A stretch of DNA of 64,000 nt. Origin: Streptomyces werraensis (GTDB lineage Bacteria; Actinomycetota; Actinomycetes; Streptomycetales; Streptomycetaceae). The stretch covers positions 310,001 through 374,000 of the forward strand of contig BNBX01000001.1 in NCBI GenBank assembly GCA_014656175.1. The letters run 5' to 3'. Below are positions 16,829-25,530 of the stretch, piece after piece (the first letter of the stretch is position 1; the number at the start of each line of letters is the position of its first letter). A program made the translations under genes and the position numbers. Below the pieces are notes generated by a model, which worked only from the letters and a program-made list of their open reading frames with translations, was not told the origin of the DNA and made no database searches.

Positions 16829-18190
16829 TCACAGCACCGGCAGCAGGTTCTTCAGCTCGAATGCCGTGACCTCGGACCGGTACGCCTCCCACTCCTGCTT
16901 CTTGTTGCGCAGGAAGAAGTCGAAGACGTGCTCGCCGAGGGTCTCGGCGGCCAGGTCGCTGCGTTCCATCAGGGTGAGCGCCTCGCCCAGGTTCTGCGGG
17001 AGGGGCTCGATGCCGAGGGCGCGGCGCTCCGCGTCGGAGAGGGCCCAGACGTCGTCCTCGGCGCCCGGCGGGAGCTCGTAGCCCTCCTCGATGCCCTTGA
17101 GGCCGGCCGCGAGGAGCAGGGCGTAGGCCAGGTACGGGTTGGCGCCGGAGTCGAGGGAGCGGACCTCCACGCGGGCCGAGCCGGTCTTGCCGGGCTTGTA
17201 CATGGGCACGCGGACCAGGGCCGAGCGGTTGTTGTGGCCCCAGCAGATGTACGAGGGGGCCTCGCCGCCCGCGCCGGCCGTGCGCTCGGTGCCGCCCCAG
17301 ATGCGCTTGTAGGAGTTGACCCACTGGTTGGTGACCGCGGAGATCTCCGCCGCGTGCCGCAGCAGCCCCGCGATGAAGGAGCGGCCCACCTTGGAGAGCT
17401 GGTACTCCGCGCCTGACTCGTAGAAGGCGTTGCGGTCGCCCTCGAAGAGGGAGAGGTGGGTGTGCATGCCCGAGCCGGGGTGCTCGGAGAACGGCTTCGG
17501 CATGAACGTCGCCTGCACGCCCTGCTCCAGCGCCACCTGCTTCATGACCAGGCGGAACGTCATGATGTTGTCCGCCGTGGACAGCGCGTCCGCGTAGCGC
17601 AGGTCGATCTCCTGCTGGCCGGGGGCGCCCTCGTGGTGGGAGAACTCCACCGAGATGCCCATCGACTCCAGCATGGTGATCGCCTGGCGGCGGAAGTCCA
17701 TGCCGACGTTCTGCGGGGTGTGGTCGAAGTAGCCGGAGTTGTCCGCCGGGGTCGGACGGCTGCCGTCGACCGGCTTGTCCTTCAGCAGGAAGAACTCGAT
17801 CTCCGGGTGGGTGTAGAAGGTGAAGCCCAGGTCGGAGGTGCGGGCGAGGGCGCGCTTGAGGACGTAGCGCGGGTCCGCGAAGGACGGGGAGCCGTCCGGC
17901 ATGAGGATGTCGCAGAACATCCGGGCCGTGCCGGGCGCCTCGGCGCGCCAGGGCAGGATCTGGAAGGTCGACGGGTCCGGCTTGGCGATCATGTCGGACT
18001 CGTGCACGCGGGCGAAGCCCTCGATGGCGGAGCCGTCGAAGCCGATGCCCTCGTCGAAGGCCTGCTCGAGCTCGGCCGGGGCGACGGCCACGGACTTGAG
18101 GAAGCCCAGGACGTCGGTGAACCACAGGCGTACGAACCGGATGTCGCGCTCCTCCAGCGTCCGGAGCACGAACTCCTGCTGCTTGTCCAT
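16829..18190 (-). CDS. glnA2: Glutamine synthetase-like ligase, GlnA2 type
   Basis: This 453-residue protein is of the class I glutamine synthetase family: GIGFDGSAIEGFARV near the start, THPEIEFFLLKD, the ATP-site region HPGSGMHTHLSLF near residue 243, and a late RVEVRSLDSGANPYLAYALLLAAG. A tyrosine sits at the adenylylation region (GYELPP, with Gly before Tyr), so modification by GlnE cannot be excluded. In S. coelicolor, GlnA2 is reported as a gamma-glutamylpolyamine synthetase rather than a major ammonium-assimilating enzyme; that function is carried over from literature memory. ATG 18190 (MDKQQ) is preferred over ATG 18205. Confidence 0.88.
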   Translation of the reverse strand: MDKQQEFVLRTLEERDIRFVRLWFTDVLGFLKSVAVAPAELEQAFDEGIGFDGSAIEGFARVHESDMIAKPDPSTFQILPWRAEAPGTARMFCDILMPDGSPSFADPRYVLKRALARTSDLGFTFYTHPEIEFFLLKDKPVDGSRPTPADNSGYFDHTPQNVGMDFRRQAITMLESMGISVEFSHHEGAPGQQEIDLRYADALSTADNIMTFRLVMKQVALEQGVQATFMPKPFSEHPGSGMHTHLSLFEGDRNAFYESGAEYQLSKVGRSFIAGLLRHAAEISAVTNQWVNSYKRIWGGTERTAGAGGEAPSYICWGHNNRSALVRVPMYKPGKTGSARVEVRSLDSGANPYLAYALLLAAGLKGIEEGYELPPGAEDDVWALSDAERRALGIEPLPQNLGEALTLMERSDLAAETLGEHVFDFFLRNKKQEWEAYRSEVTAFELKNLLPVL

Positions 18191-18280
18191 CTTCCGCTTC
18201 CCCATTCCTGCCGGTCAGGCCGCCCGTTCCTCCCGGCCCCCGGGAGACGGTCCGGCACTCGTGCATCCCACCACACCAGC

Positions 18281-18296
18281 GTTTCATACGCGTTGC
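18281..18296 (-). promoter_or_regulatory. Possible GlnR half-site pair upstream of glnA2
   Basis: Reading toward glnA2, GCAAC-6 bases-GAAAC resembles the a-site/b-site spacing (gTnAC-n6-GaAAC) described for GlnR in Streptomyces. It is 90 bases before the start codon. The first element has one mismatch, so this is only a candidate. Confidence 0.3.
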
Positions 18297-18505
18297 CGGG
18301 CCCGGTCGGGCGACCGGCCGCGGCCTGAACCGCCGGGGCCGTCGGACGCACGGTTCCTCCGCTCATCTTGCCCGGTCGGAGCGGCCGCCACGACAGCGGG
18401 CGGGCTCCGGATCCCTCCCCCGGGGCCGGCCGGCCCCTCCCCCCGGTCCGGCCGGTCCCCTCCCCTGGTCCGGTCGGCCCGTCCCGTGAGAACACCCCCC
18501 GCTTA

Positions 18506-18528
18506 AATTGGAGTCGCGTATGCAAGTT
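18506..18528. promoter_or_regulatory. Candidate NsrR operator upstream of the flavohaemoglobin gene
   Basis: A 23-bp dyad (11-1-11) with ends AATTGG and CAAGTT lies 38 bases upstream of the hmp start. It fits the pattern of NsrR sites at hmpA genes of S. coelicolor as I remember them (AAC..G.AT and CCAATT ends on the other strand). The NsrR-like gene sits directly after hmp. Confidence 0.65.
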
Positions 18529-18566
18529 TAATGAGGGCACAGGCGTCCGAGCCACGAGGAGACCCG

Positions 18567-19748
18567 ATGCTGTCCGAGCAGTCCGCCGCCACCGTCCGCG
18601 CCACCCTTCCCGCCGTGGGCGCGTCCCTCGGCGAGATCACCGAGCGCTTCTACGCCGGGATGTTCGCCGCCCGCCCCGAGCTGCTGCGCGACCTGTTCAA
18701 CCGCGGCAACCAGGCCGCCGGCACCCAGCGCCAGGCCCTCGCGGGCTCCATCGCGGCGTTCGCCTCGCACCTGCTGGACCACCCCGACGGCCGGCCCGAC
18801 GCGATGCTGTCGCGCATCGCCCACAAGCACGCCTCCCTCGGCGTCACCCCGGACCAGTACGCGATCGTCCACGAGCACCTGTTCGCCGCCATCGCCGAGG
18901 TGCTGGGCGACGCGGTCACACCCGAGGTCGCCGCCGCCTGGGACGAGGTCTACTGGCTGATGGCGAACGCCCTGACCGCCGTCGAGAAGCGGCTCCACGA
19001 GGAGAGGGGCGGGGCGGCCTGGCGGCCCTGGGAGGTCGTCGAGCGGGTCACCGAGACCGCCGACGTGGTGACCTTCCGGCTGCGTCCGGCCGACGGAGGC
19101 CCGGTGCGCGGCTTCCGCCCGGGCCAGTACGTCTCCGTGCGGGTCCCGCTCGCGGACGGCGCCCGCCAGATACGGCAGTACAGCCTCTCCGGCGCGCCCG
19201 GCCCGGACCTGCGGCAGTTCAGCGTCAAGCGGGTCCACGAGGGCCCGGCGCCCGACGGCGAGGTGTCCTCCCACCTCCACGCGCGCGTCCGCGTGGGCGA
19301 CGTCCTGGAGCTGTCCGAGGCGTACGGCGACCTGGTGCTGGACGCCGACGACGACACCCCGCTGCTGCTGGCCTCCGCCGGGATCGGCGTGACCCCGATG
19401 GTCGCGATGCTCGGGCACCTCGCGAACTCCGGGCACCGCGCCCCGGTCACCGTCGTGCACGGTGACCGCTCCCCCGCCGACCACGCCCTGCGCACGGACC
19501 ACGAGGCCTACGCGGCGAAGCTGCCGGACGCCACCGTGCGGTTCTGGTACGAGCGGGACGTCCCGGCGGGCGCGGGCGCCGGGTACGTGGACCTCGCGGA
19601 CGTGCCGGTCGCGCCCGGCACGCGCGCGTACCTGTGCGGTCCGCTGCCGTTCATGCGCGGGGTCCGCGAGCAGCTGATCGCCAAGGGGGTGGCCCCGGCG
19701 GACGTGCACTACGAGGTGTTCGGGCCGGACCTCTGGCTCGCGCGGTGA
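18567..19748 (+). CDS. hmp: Flavohaemoglobin nitric oxide dioxygenase (Hmp)
   Basis: This 393-residue enzyme oxidises NO to nitrate with O2 and NAD(P)H. A globin domain occupies about residues 1-140 with the proximal-His region IAHKHASLGV near 84-93. A ferredoxin-reductase-like FAD domain follows (RQYSLSG near residue 201) and then an NAD domain (ASAGIGVTPM near 271; CGPLPFM near 357). ATG 18567 follows GAGGAG. It converges on the NsrR-type regulator gene, and an NsrR-like dyad lies in its promoter, so derepression by NO is expected. Confidence 0.95.
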   Translation: MLSEQSAATVRATLPAVGASLGEITERFYAGMFAARPELLRDLFNRGNQAAGTQRQALAGSIAAFASHLLDHPDGRPDAMLSRIAHKHASLGVTPDQYAIVHEHLFAAIAEVLGDAVTPEVAAAWDEVYWLMANALTAVEKRLHEERGGAAWRPWEVVERVTETADVVTFRLRPADGGPVRGFRPGQYVSVRVPLADGARQIRQYSLSGAPGPDLRQFSVKRVHEGPAPDGEVSSHLHARVRVGDVLELSEAYGDLVLDADDDTPLLLASAGIGVTPMVAMLGHLANSGHRAPVTVVHGDRSPADHALRTDHEAYAAKLPDATVRFWYERDVPAGAGAGYVDLADVPVAPGTRAYLCGPLPFMRGVREQLIAKGVAPADVHYEVFGPDLWLAR

Positions 19749-19760
19749 GCGGGCGGGCCG

Positions 19761-20204
19761 TCAGCGGACGCGCGGGACGCCCAGCAGCAGGGGTCCGGTC
19801 GGGTCCGCGGTGAGGTCGGCGACCGTCAGCGGGTCCAGCGAGGCGTAGAACGCCTCCTGGGCCCGCCGCAGCGCGCCGCGCAGCCGGCAGTCGGAGCGCA
19901 GGGGGCAGGGCGCGGTGGAGGCGGCGCCGTCGCAGTCGACGACGTCCCCCTCGCCCTCGAAGGCGCGGACCAGACCGCCCACGGAGGCCCCGCGGCCCTT
20001 CTCGGTGAGGGACAGGCCGCCGCCCCGGCCGCGCCGGGCGGTGAGCAGCCCCATGTGCTGGAGCTCGGCGACGACCTTCGCCGCATGGGTGTACGGCACG
20101 TCCATGGCCGCCGCGACGTCCCGGGTGGTCGGATTGGTGTCGCCGGCCACGGCGAGGCGCATGAGGACCCGCAGGGCGAGGTCGGTGGAGCGCAGCAGCC
20201 GCAT
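19761..20204 (-). CDS. nsrR: Rrf2-family iron-sulfur regulator NsrR
   Basis: This 147-residue repressor has the Rrf2 winged-helix (RSTDLALRVLMRLAV, then GLLTARRGRGGGLSLTEKG wing around residues 52-70). Three cysteines (91, 100, 106; C-x8-C-x5-C) occupy the cluster-binding position. NsrR proteins hold a [4Fe-4S] cluster that reacts with NO, releasing DNA; the S. coelicolor protein is the model. Pairing with hmp makes NsrR much more likely than the related RsrR or IscR. The spacing between the first two cysteines is longer than I recall for S. coelicolor. A weak 23-bp dyad at 20220 could mediate autoregulation. Confidence 0.88.
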   Translation of the reverse strand: MRLLRSTDLALRVLMRLAVAGDTNPTTRDVAAAMDVPYTHAAKVVAELQHMGLLTARRGRGGGLSLTEKGRGASVGGLVRAFEGEGDVVDCDGAASTAPCPLRSDCRLRGALRRAQEAFYASLDPLTVADLTADPTGPLLLGVPRVR

Positions 20205-20219
20205 ACCGGCAGCGTAGGT

Positions 20220-20242
20220 AATCGGAATCCTGGCTCAAAATT
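20220..20242. promoter_or_regulatory. Weak NsrR-like dyad upstream of nsrR
   Basis: An 11-1-11 imperfect dyad with ends AATC and AATT lies 16 bases upstream of the nsrR start. Six of eleven positions are symmetric, so the call is tentative. The region is AT-rich compared with its surroundings. Confidence 0.35.
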
Positions 20243-20380
20243 TTCGGCCGGACCTGGACCGGATCCGCCCGGGCCCGTCCGGTCGCCGCCGCCCCCTACG
20301 ACTCTCCCGGCTCCCCCATTACGATCAGCTGACCCGATCACCACTCCGGCCCCATCTCCTCCGACCCGAAGGGCACCTCC

Positions 20381-21046
20381 ATGGGCTCCGCCAAGAAGAG
20401 CAGCGCGGCACGCACGGCACGCATAGAGGAGATGCGGCGCGCCGAGCAGGCCCGCGAGCGCCGCAACCGGATACTCGTCGTCGCCGCCTCCGTGGTGGTC
20501 GTCGCGGGCCTGGTCGCCGGCGGGGTGGTGCTGGTCCGGTCGCAGTCGGACGACGGCGGCAGCAGCGCGGCGGACGACGCGAAGAGCGCGGGCAAGTTCG
20601 TCACGGACGCGGACGGCGTGCGGGCGTGGAAGGGCACGCTGGGCCGCGAGCACGTCACCAGGTCCGTCGACTACCCGGTGACGCCTCCCGTGGGCGGCGA
20701 CCACAACCCCGTGTGGATGAACTGCGACGGGGACGTCTACGAGGACGAGATCAACGCGACCAACGCGGTCCACTCCCTGGAGCACGGCGCGGTGTGGGTG
20801 ACGTACAACGGCGACGCGCCGAAGGCCGACGTGGAGGCGCTCGCGGCGAAGGTGGAGAAGACGCCGTACACGCTGATGAGCCCGGTCGACGGGCAGAAGG
20901 ACCCGATCGTGCTGACCGCGTGGGGGCACCAGCGCACGGTGACCGGCGCCGCCGACCCGGCCGTGGACGCGTTCCTGGAGAAGTTCGTGCAGGGGCAGCA
21001 GACGCCCGAGCCGGGTGCGGCCTGCACGGGCGGGCTGTCGAAGTGA
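20381..21046 (+). CDS. DUF3105-family membrane-anchored protein
   Basis: The 221-residue product has a basic cytoplasmic start, a single membrane helix (ILVVAASVVVVAGLVAGGVVLV, about residues 28-49) and an extracytoplasmic DUF3105 domain. Visible family motifs are PPVGGDHNPVWMNCDGDVY near residues 103-122, HSLEHGAVWVTY near 133-144, and LTAWGHQ near 180. Function is unknown. It overlaps the following DUF305 gene by four bases (GTGA), so the two are translationally coupled and probably work together on the outer membrane face. Confidence 0.85.
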   Translation: MGSAKKSSAARTARIEEMRRAEQARERRNRILVVAASVVVVAGLVAGGVVLVRSQSDDGGSSAADDAKSAGKFVTDADGVRAWKGTLGREHVTRSVDYPVTPPVGGDHNPVWMNCDGDVYEDEINATNAVHSLEHGAVWVTYNGDAPKADVEALAAKVEKTPYTLMSPVDGQKDPIVLTAWGHQRTVTGAADPAVDAFLEKFVQGQQTPEPGAACTGGLSK

Positions 21047-21675
21047 GACACCCCGCCCTGGCCGCCGGGGCGGTGGCGGCGGTGCTCGCCGTCGGCGCGG
21101 CTGCCGGGTGGGCGGTGGCCTCGGCGGCCGGCGAGGAGGAGCGCGCCCTGCCCGTCCCGGCGGCGGACTCCGCGGACGCCGGGTTCGCCCGGGACATGGC
21201 GGTCCACCACCAGCAGGCCGTGGAGATGTCGTACGTCGTGCGCGACCGCACCGACGACGAGGAGGTGCGGCGGCTCGCCTACGACATCGCCCAGACGCAG
21301 GCCAACCAGCGGGGCATGCTGCTGGGCTGGCTCGACCTGTGGGAGCTGCCGAAGGTGTCCGCCGACCCGCCCATGACCTGGATGGGGATGGGTGACGCGG
21401 CGGCCGGCGAGGACGGCGCGCTGATGCCGGGCATGGCGACGGACGCGGAGATGGAGCGGCTCGGCCGGCTGAACGGCAGGCAGGCGGAGGTCTTCTACCT
21501 CCAGTTGATGACGAGGCATCACCGGGGCGGTGTGCACATGGCGGAGGGCTGTGTGCGCGCCTGCGAGGTGGACACCGGCAAGCGGCTCGCGAGCGGGATG
21601 GTCGAGGGCCAGGAGTCGGAGATCCGGCTGATGGCGGGGATGCTGAAGGCGCGGGGAGCGGCCGCGCGGCCGTGA
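21043..21675 (+). CDS. DUF305-family secreted or anchored protein
   Basis: This 210-residue protein starts at a GTG inside the preceding stop (GTGA). An N-terminal hydrophobic segment (about residues 3-26) acts as signal or anchor. The DUF305 ferritin-like helices follow: FARDMAVHHQQAVEMSYVVRD near residues 48-68 and FYLQLMTRHHRGGVHMAEGCV near 151-171, both rich in His and Met, and between them a Met-rich stretch (PMTWMGMGD, MPGMA). Such His/Met patterns suggest metal, possibly copper, binding; this is inference. Cotranscribed with the DUF3105 gene. Confidence 0.85.
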   Translation: MRHPALAAGAVAAVLAVGAAAGWAVASAAGEEERALPVPAADSADAGFARDMAVHHQQAVEMSYVVRDRTDDEEVRRLAYDIAQTQANQRGMLLGWLDLWELPKVSADPPMTWMGMGDAAAGEDGALMPGMATDAEMERLGRLNGRQAEVFYLQLMTRHHRGGVHMAEGCVRACEVDTGKRLASGMVEGQESEIRLMAGMLKARGAAARP

Positions 21676-21747
21676 CGGCGGGACGCCGGACGGGCCGGGG
21701 CGGCGGATCCGCGGTCCTGCCGCCCTACATCGCGTCGCTCTGACGAT

Positions 21748-21753
21748 TACACT
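21748..21753 (+). promoter_or_regulatory. -10 element of nadE, probable leaderless transcript
   Basis: TACACT lies 6 bases upstream of the GTG start, which places the expected transcription start at the start codon itself. No Shine-Dalgarno is present. Confidence 0.5.
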
Positions 21754-21759
21754 GGCCGG

Positions 21760-23526
21760 GTGCCTCAACTACGACTCGCCCTGAATCAGATCGACTCGAC
21801 CGTCGGCGATCTCGCCGGCAACGCGGAAACGATTGTCCGCCGGACCCGGGAGTCCGCCGGGCGGGGGGCGCACCTCGTGGCGTTCCCCGAGATGGCGCTG
21901 ACCGGGTATCCGGTCGAGGACCTCGCCCTGCGGTCGTCCTTCGTGGAGGCCTCCCGGGCGTCCCTGCGCGCCCTCGCCGCGCGCCTCGCGGACGAGGGCC
22001 TCGGTGACGTGCCGGTGGTCGTCGGCTACCTGGACCGCAGCGCCGCCGCCCAGCCGAAGTACGGCCAGCCCGCGGGCGCCCCGCGCAACGCGGCGGCCGT
22101 GCTGCACCGGGGCGAGGTGGTGCTGAGCTTCGCCAAGCACCACCTGCCGAACTACGGCGTCTTCGACGAGTTCCGCTACTTCGTGCCCGGCGACACCCTG
22201 CCGGTGGTGCGGGTGCACGGCGTGGACGTCGCCCTGGCCATCTGCGAGGACCTGTGGCAGGACGGCGGCCGGGTGCCGGCGGCGCGTTCGGCGCGGGCCG
22301 GGCTGCTGCTGTCGGTGAACGCCTCGCCGTACGAGCGGGACAAGGACGACACACGGCTGGAGCTGGTGCGCAAGCGGGCGCAGGAGGCCGGCTGCACCAC
22401 CGCGTACCTGGCGATGATGGGCGGGCAGGACGACCTGGTCTTCGACGGCGACTCGATCGTCGTCGACGCGGACGGCGAAGTCGTCGCGCGCGCCCCGCAG
22501 TTCTCCGAGACGTGCCTGCTGGTCGACCTGGACCTGCCGGCCGCGGCGGCCGACGCGCCTCAGGGCGTGGTGGACGACGGGCTGCGCATCGAGCGGGTCG
22601 TGCTGTCCGAGGACCCGGTCCCCGCGTACGAGCCGGAGCACACCGGCGGGTACGCGGAGCGCCTCGACGACGACGCGGAGGTCTACTCCGCGCTGGTCGT
22701 GGGCCTGCGGGCGTACGTGCAGAAGAACGGGTTCCGTTCGGTGCTGATCGGGCTGTCCGGCGGCATCGACTCGGCGCTGGTCGCCGCGATCGCCTGTGAC
22801 GCGGTCGGCCCGGAGAACGTGTACGGCGTCTCCATGCCGTCGAAGTACTCCTCCGACCACTCCAAGAGCGACGCCGCGGAGCTGGCGCGGCGCACCGGGC
22901 TGAACTTCCGCACGGTGGCGATCGAGCCGATGTTCGACGCGTACATGGGGTCGCTGGAGCTGACCGGCCTGGCGGAGGAGAACCTCCAGTCGCGGCTGCG
23001 CGGCACGATGCTGATGGCCATCTCCAACCAGGAGGGCCACATCGTCCTGGCCCCGGGCAACAAGTCCGAGCTGGCGGTGGGCTACTCGACGCTGTACGGC
23101 GACTCGGTCGGCGCGTACGGGCCCATCAAGGACGTGTACAAGACGGTGGTGTTCCGGCTGGCGCGGTGGCGCAACCGCGCGGCCGAGGAGCGGGGCGAGA
23201 CGCCGCCGATCCCGGAGAACTCGATCTCCAAGCCGCCGAGCGCGGAGCTGCGTCCGGGCCAGGTGGACACGGACTCGCTGCCGGACTACCCGGTACTGGA
23301 CGCGATCCTGGCGCTGTACGTGGACCAGGACAAGGGCGCGGACGAGATCGTCGAGGCCGGGTACGACCGCGAGCTGGTCGAGAAGACGCTGCGGATGGTG
23401 GACCGGGCGGAGTACAAGCGGCGCCAGTACCCGCCGGGCACCAAGATCTCACCGAAGGGCTTCGGCAAGGACCGCCGTCTGCCCATCACCAACGGCTGGC
23501 GCGAGGGTCTGCCGCCCGAGGTGTAG
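21760..23526 (+). CDS. nadE: Glutamine-dependent NAD+ synthetase
   Basis: This 588-residue enzyme makes NAD+ from deamido-NAD+, ATP and glutamine. The N-terminal nitrilase-type glutaminase domain shows the Glu-Lys-Cys triad regions: FPEMALTGYP near residue 44, SFAKHHLPNYG near 125, and LAICEDLW near 159. The C-terminal synthetase domain has the P-loop SGGIDSALVAA near residue 332 and LAPGNKSELAVGYSTLYGD near 431. GTG 21760 is the family start, and the mRNA is probably leaderless. A strong terminator follows 10 bases after the stop. Confidence 0.95.
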   Translation: MPQLRLALNQIDSTVGDLAGNAETIVRRTRESAGRGAHLVAFPEMALTGYPVEDLALRSSFVEASRASLRALAARLADEGLGDVPVVVGYLDRSAAAQPKYGQPAGAPRNAAAVLHRGEVVLSFAKHHLPNYGVFDEFRYFVPGDTLPVVRVHGVDVALAICEDLWQDGGRVPAARSARAGLLLSVNASPYERDKDDTRLELVRKRAQEAGCTTAYLAMMGGQDDLVFDGDSIVVDADGEVVARAPQFSETCLLVDLDLPAAAADAPQGVVDDGLRIERVVLSEDPVPAYEPEHTGGYAERLDDDAEVYSALVVGLRAYVQKNGFRSVLIGLSGGIDSALVAAIACDAVGPENVYGVSMPSKYSSDHSKSDAAELARRTGLNFRTVAIEPMFDAYMGSLELTGLAEENLQSRLRGTMLMAISNQEGHIVLAPGNKSELAVGYSTLYGDSVGAYGPIKDVYKTVVFRLARWRNRAAEERGETPPIPENSISKPPSAELRPGQVDTDSLPDYPVLDAILALYVDQDKGADEIVEAGYDRELVEKTLRMVDRAEYKRRQYPPGTKISPKGFGKDRRLPITNGWREGLPPEV

Positions 23527-23536
23527 GTCCGGTACG

Positions 23537-23582
23537 ACGACGGCGGGCGGGGTGCGGTGTTCCGCGCCCCGCCCGCCGTCGT
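23537..23582. terminator. Strong terminator between nadE and the convergent endonuclease-family gene
   Basis: 21-bp inverted repeat (23537-23557 and 23562-23582) with a 4-base loop and one G-T mismatch, placed between two convergent genes and able to act in both directions. Confidence 0.85.
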
Positions 23583-23605
23583 GTCCCCGGGTCCCGGCCC
23601 GCGGG

Positions 23606-24655
23606 TCACTCCGCGGTGCCGGTGATCCGCAGCCGTGCCGCTATCGGCAGATGGTCGCTCGCCGTCGGCGGGAGCGTCCAGGAGCTCTCCGGCTCGGCGC
23701 CCCTGACCAGGATCTGGTCGATCCGCGCCATCGGGAACGACGCCGGCCAGCTGAAGCCGAATCCGCTGCCCACCGCGCCCTGGGTGGAGCGCATCTGGGA
23801 GGTGACCGCCTTAAGGGAGCGGTCGTTCATCGTGCCGTTGAGGTCGCCGAGCAGGACCACGTTGTCCAGGGGCTCGTCCGCGATGGCCTCGCCCAACGCG
23901 TCGGCGCTCTTGTCGCGCTGACGGGCCGTGAACCCGGCCTCCAGCTTCACCCGCACCGACGGCAGGTGCGCGACGTACACCGCGACCCGGCCGGCCGGCG
24001 CGTCCACGGTGGCGCGCATGGCCCGCTGCCAGCCCAGCCGGATGTCCACCGACCGCACGTCGCTCAGCGGGTACTTGGACCACAGGCCGACCGTGCCGAC
24101 CACCGCGTGGTGGTCGTACGTGTCCGACAGCGCCGCCCGGTAGGCAGGCACCTCGGAGGCCTTCAGCTCCTCCAGCGCCAGCACGTCCGCGCCCGCGGCG
24201 GCCACCTCGCGGGCGGTGCCGGACGGGTCCGGGTTCTCGGCGTTGACGTTGTGCGTGGCCACCGTCAGATCGCCGCCGGAGGCGTTCTTGTCGCTGAGCA
24301 GACCGCCGAACAGGTTGAGCCACACGACCACCGGGAGGACCGTCGCGACCAGCGCCGTCGCCGAGCGGCGGACGAGGGCCAGCACCAGCAGCACCGGCAC
24401 GAACAGGCCCAGCCACGGCAGGAACGTCTCCAGCAGGCTGCCCAGGTTGCCGACGGCGTTCGGGACGTGCGCGTGGGCCAGCATCAACACCGCCAGCAGG
24501 AGCGCGCAGACGGCCACCACCCAGCCCCGGCGCCAGATGCCGCGGTCGCCGCGCAGGGCGCCCAGCCGATGGAGCAGGCGCCGCAACCGGGAGGCCGGGG
24601 TCCGGGGGCCCTGGCGCCCGTCGTCCGTCTCCGTCATGTACGCCTGCTGCGCCAT
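23606..24655 (-). CDS. Membrane-anchored endonuclease/exonuclease/phosphatase-family protein
   Basis: This 349-residue protein has an N-terminal membrane region of about three helices (residues 42-115, including GWVVAVCALLLAVLML and LGLFVPVLLVLALV). An EEP-superfamily catalytic domain follows: VATHNVNAENPD near residue 130, ALEELK near 160, VLLGDLNGTMND near 273, and the final SDHLPIAARL. The Asn, Glu and Asp-x-Asn of the Mg2+ phosphodiesterase centre are present. Substrates in this superfamily range from DNA to lipids; an exposed membrane enzyme suggests a lipid or extracellular nucleic acid, but this is not settled. Confidence 0.85.
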   Translation of the reverse strand: MAQQAYMTETDDGRQGPRTPASRLRRLLHRLGALRGDRGIWRRGWVVAVCALLLAVLMLAHAHVPNAVGNLGSLLETFLPWLGLFVPVLLVLALVRRSATALVATVLPVVVWLNLFGGLLSDKNASGGDLTVATHNVNAENPDPSGTAREVAAAGADVLALEELKASEVPAYRAALSDTYDHHAVVGTVGLWSKYPLSDVRSVDIRLGWQRAMRATVDAPAGRVAVYVAHLPSVRVKLEAGFTARQRDKSADALGEAIADEPLDNVVLLGDLNGTMNDRSLKAVTSQMRSTQGAVGSGFGFSWPASFPMARIDQILVRGAEPESSWTLPPTASDHLPIAARLRITGTAE

Positions 24656-24839
24656 TTCGTTGCCTCACAAACTGCCGTGCACACACCGTCGCCCCCGTAA
24701 GACCCTAGGGGATGATCGGTTCCGTTCCTGCCGCCGCCCGGCGGCCCTACGGAAGCGATGACGTGCAGGGCCGCGCGAGCAGTTCCTCGAGCGCGTGACC
24801 GGGGTGGCGTCTGTGACGAAACCCGCACATCCCGGCCCG

Positions 24840-25454
24840 TCATGACGGGCGCAGGCCCTCCAGGAGGGTGTCCACCACGCGTTCGGCGAGGTCGTCCGGG
24901 AGGCCGGCGTCGGGGGTCAGGACCGTGCGGACGAGAAGGGGGCCCACGACGATGTCGTTGAGCAGCTCCAGGTCGACGTCGTCGCGCAGTTCGCCGTTCT
25001 CCCGGCCCCGGCGCAGCACCTCCAGGCCGAGCCTGCGGCGCGGCTGGAGGACGGTGTCGTGGTAGGCCGCCCAGAGGACGGGGCTGCTCTTCATCTGGGC
25101 GTGCACGTTGTGCAGGAGTGCCGGGCTCCTGCCGGCCAGGCCGCGCAGTCGCAGGGACTCCAGCAGGACGACGAGGTCGTCACGCACGGAGGTGCCGGGC
25201 AGGTCGGGGTCCGGGGGTTCCGCGGCGCGTATGACGTCGACGAAGAGTTCCTCCTTGCCGCTCCAGCGGCGGTAGATGGTTGCCTTGCCGACGCCCGCGG
25301 TGCGGGCGATGCGCTCGATGGAGAGCTCCGCGAGGGGCACGCCGTCCTCCAGGAGCCCCATCACCGCCTCGATGATCGCGCGCTCGGCCGCCTTGCTGCG
25401 GGGACGGCCCCGCGCGGGCACCTGATACGGAGGGCCGGTACCGGCCGGGCTCAC
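24840..25454 (-). CDS. TetR-family regulator, probably of the adjacent MFS pump
   Basis: This 204-residue protein starts with GTG and has a TetR helix-turn-helix (LSIERIARTAGVGKATIYRRWSGKEELFVDVI, about residues 44-75) and a C-terminal ligand domain. It follows the MFS transporter gene on the same strand after 76 bases, so the pair is probably cotranscribed from the promoter upstream of the MFS gene. That promoter contains a 23-bp palindrome well suited to TetR binding. Autoregulation with drug induction is the likely arrangement. The ligand is unknown. Confidence 0.85.
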   Translation of the reverse strand: MSPAGTGPPYQVPARGRPRSKAAERAIIEAVMGLLEDGVPLAELSIERIARTAGVGKATIYRRWSGKEELFVDVIRAAEPPDPDLPGTSVRDDLVVLLESLRLRGLAGRSPALLHNVHAQMKSSPVLWAAYHDTVLQPRRRLGLEVLRRGRENGELRDDVDLELLNDIVVGPLLVRTVLTPDAGLPDDLAERVVDTLLEGLRPS

Positions 25455-25530
25455 GTCGTCGGATCCTCTCGCTGGGTTGTGGTGATTCTCCCCTGTGGGC
25501 GGCGGCGACGGTCCGCCGGCCCGTGGCTTT

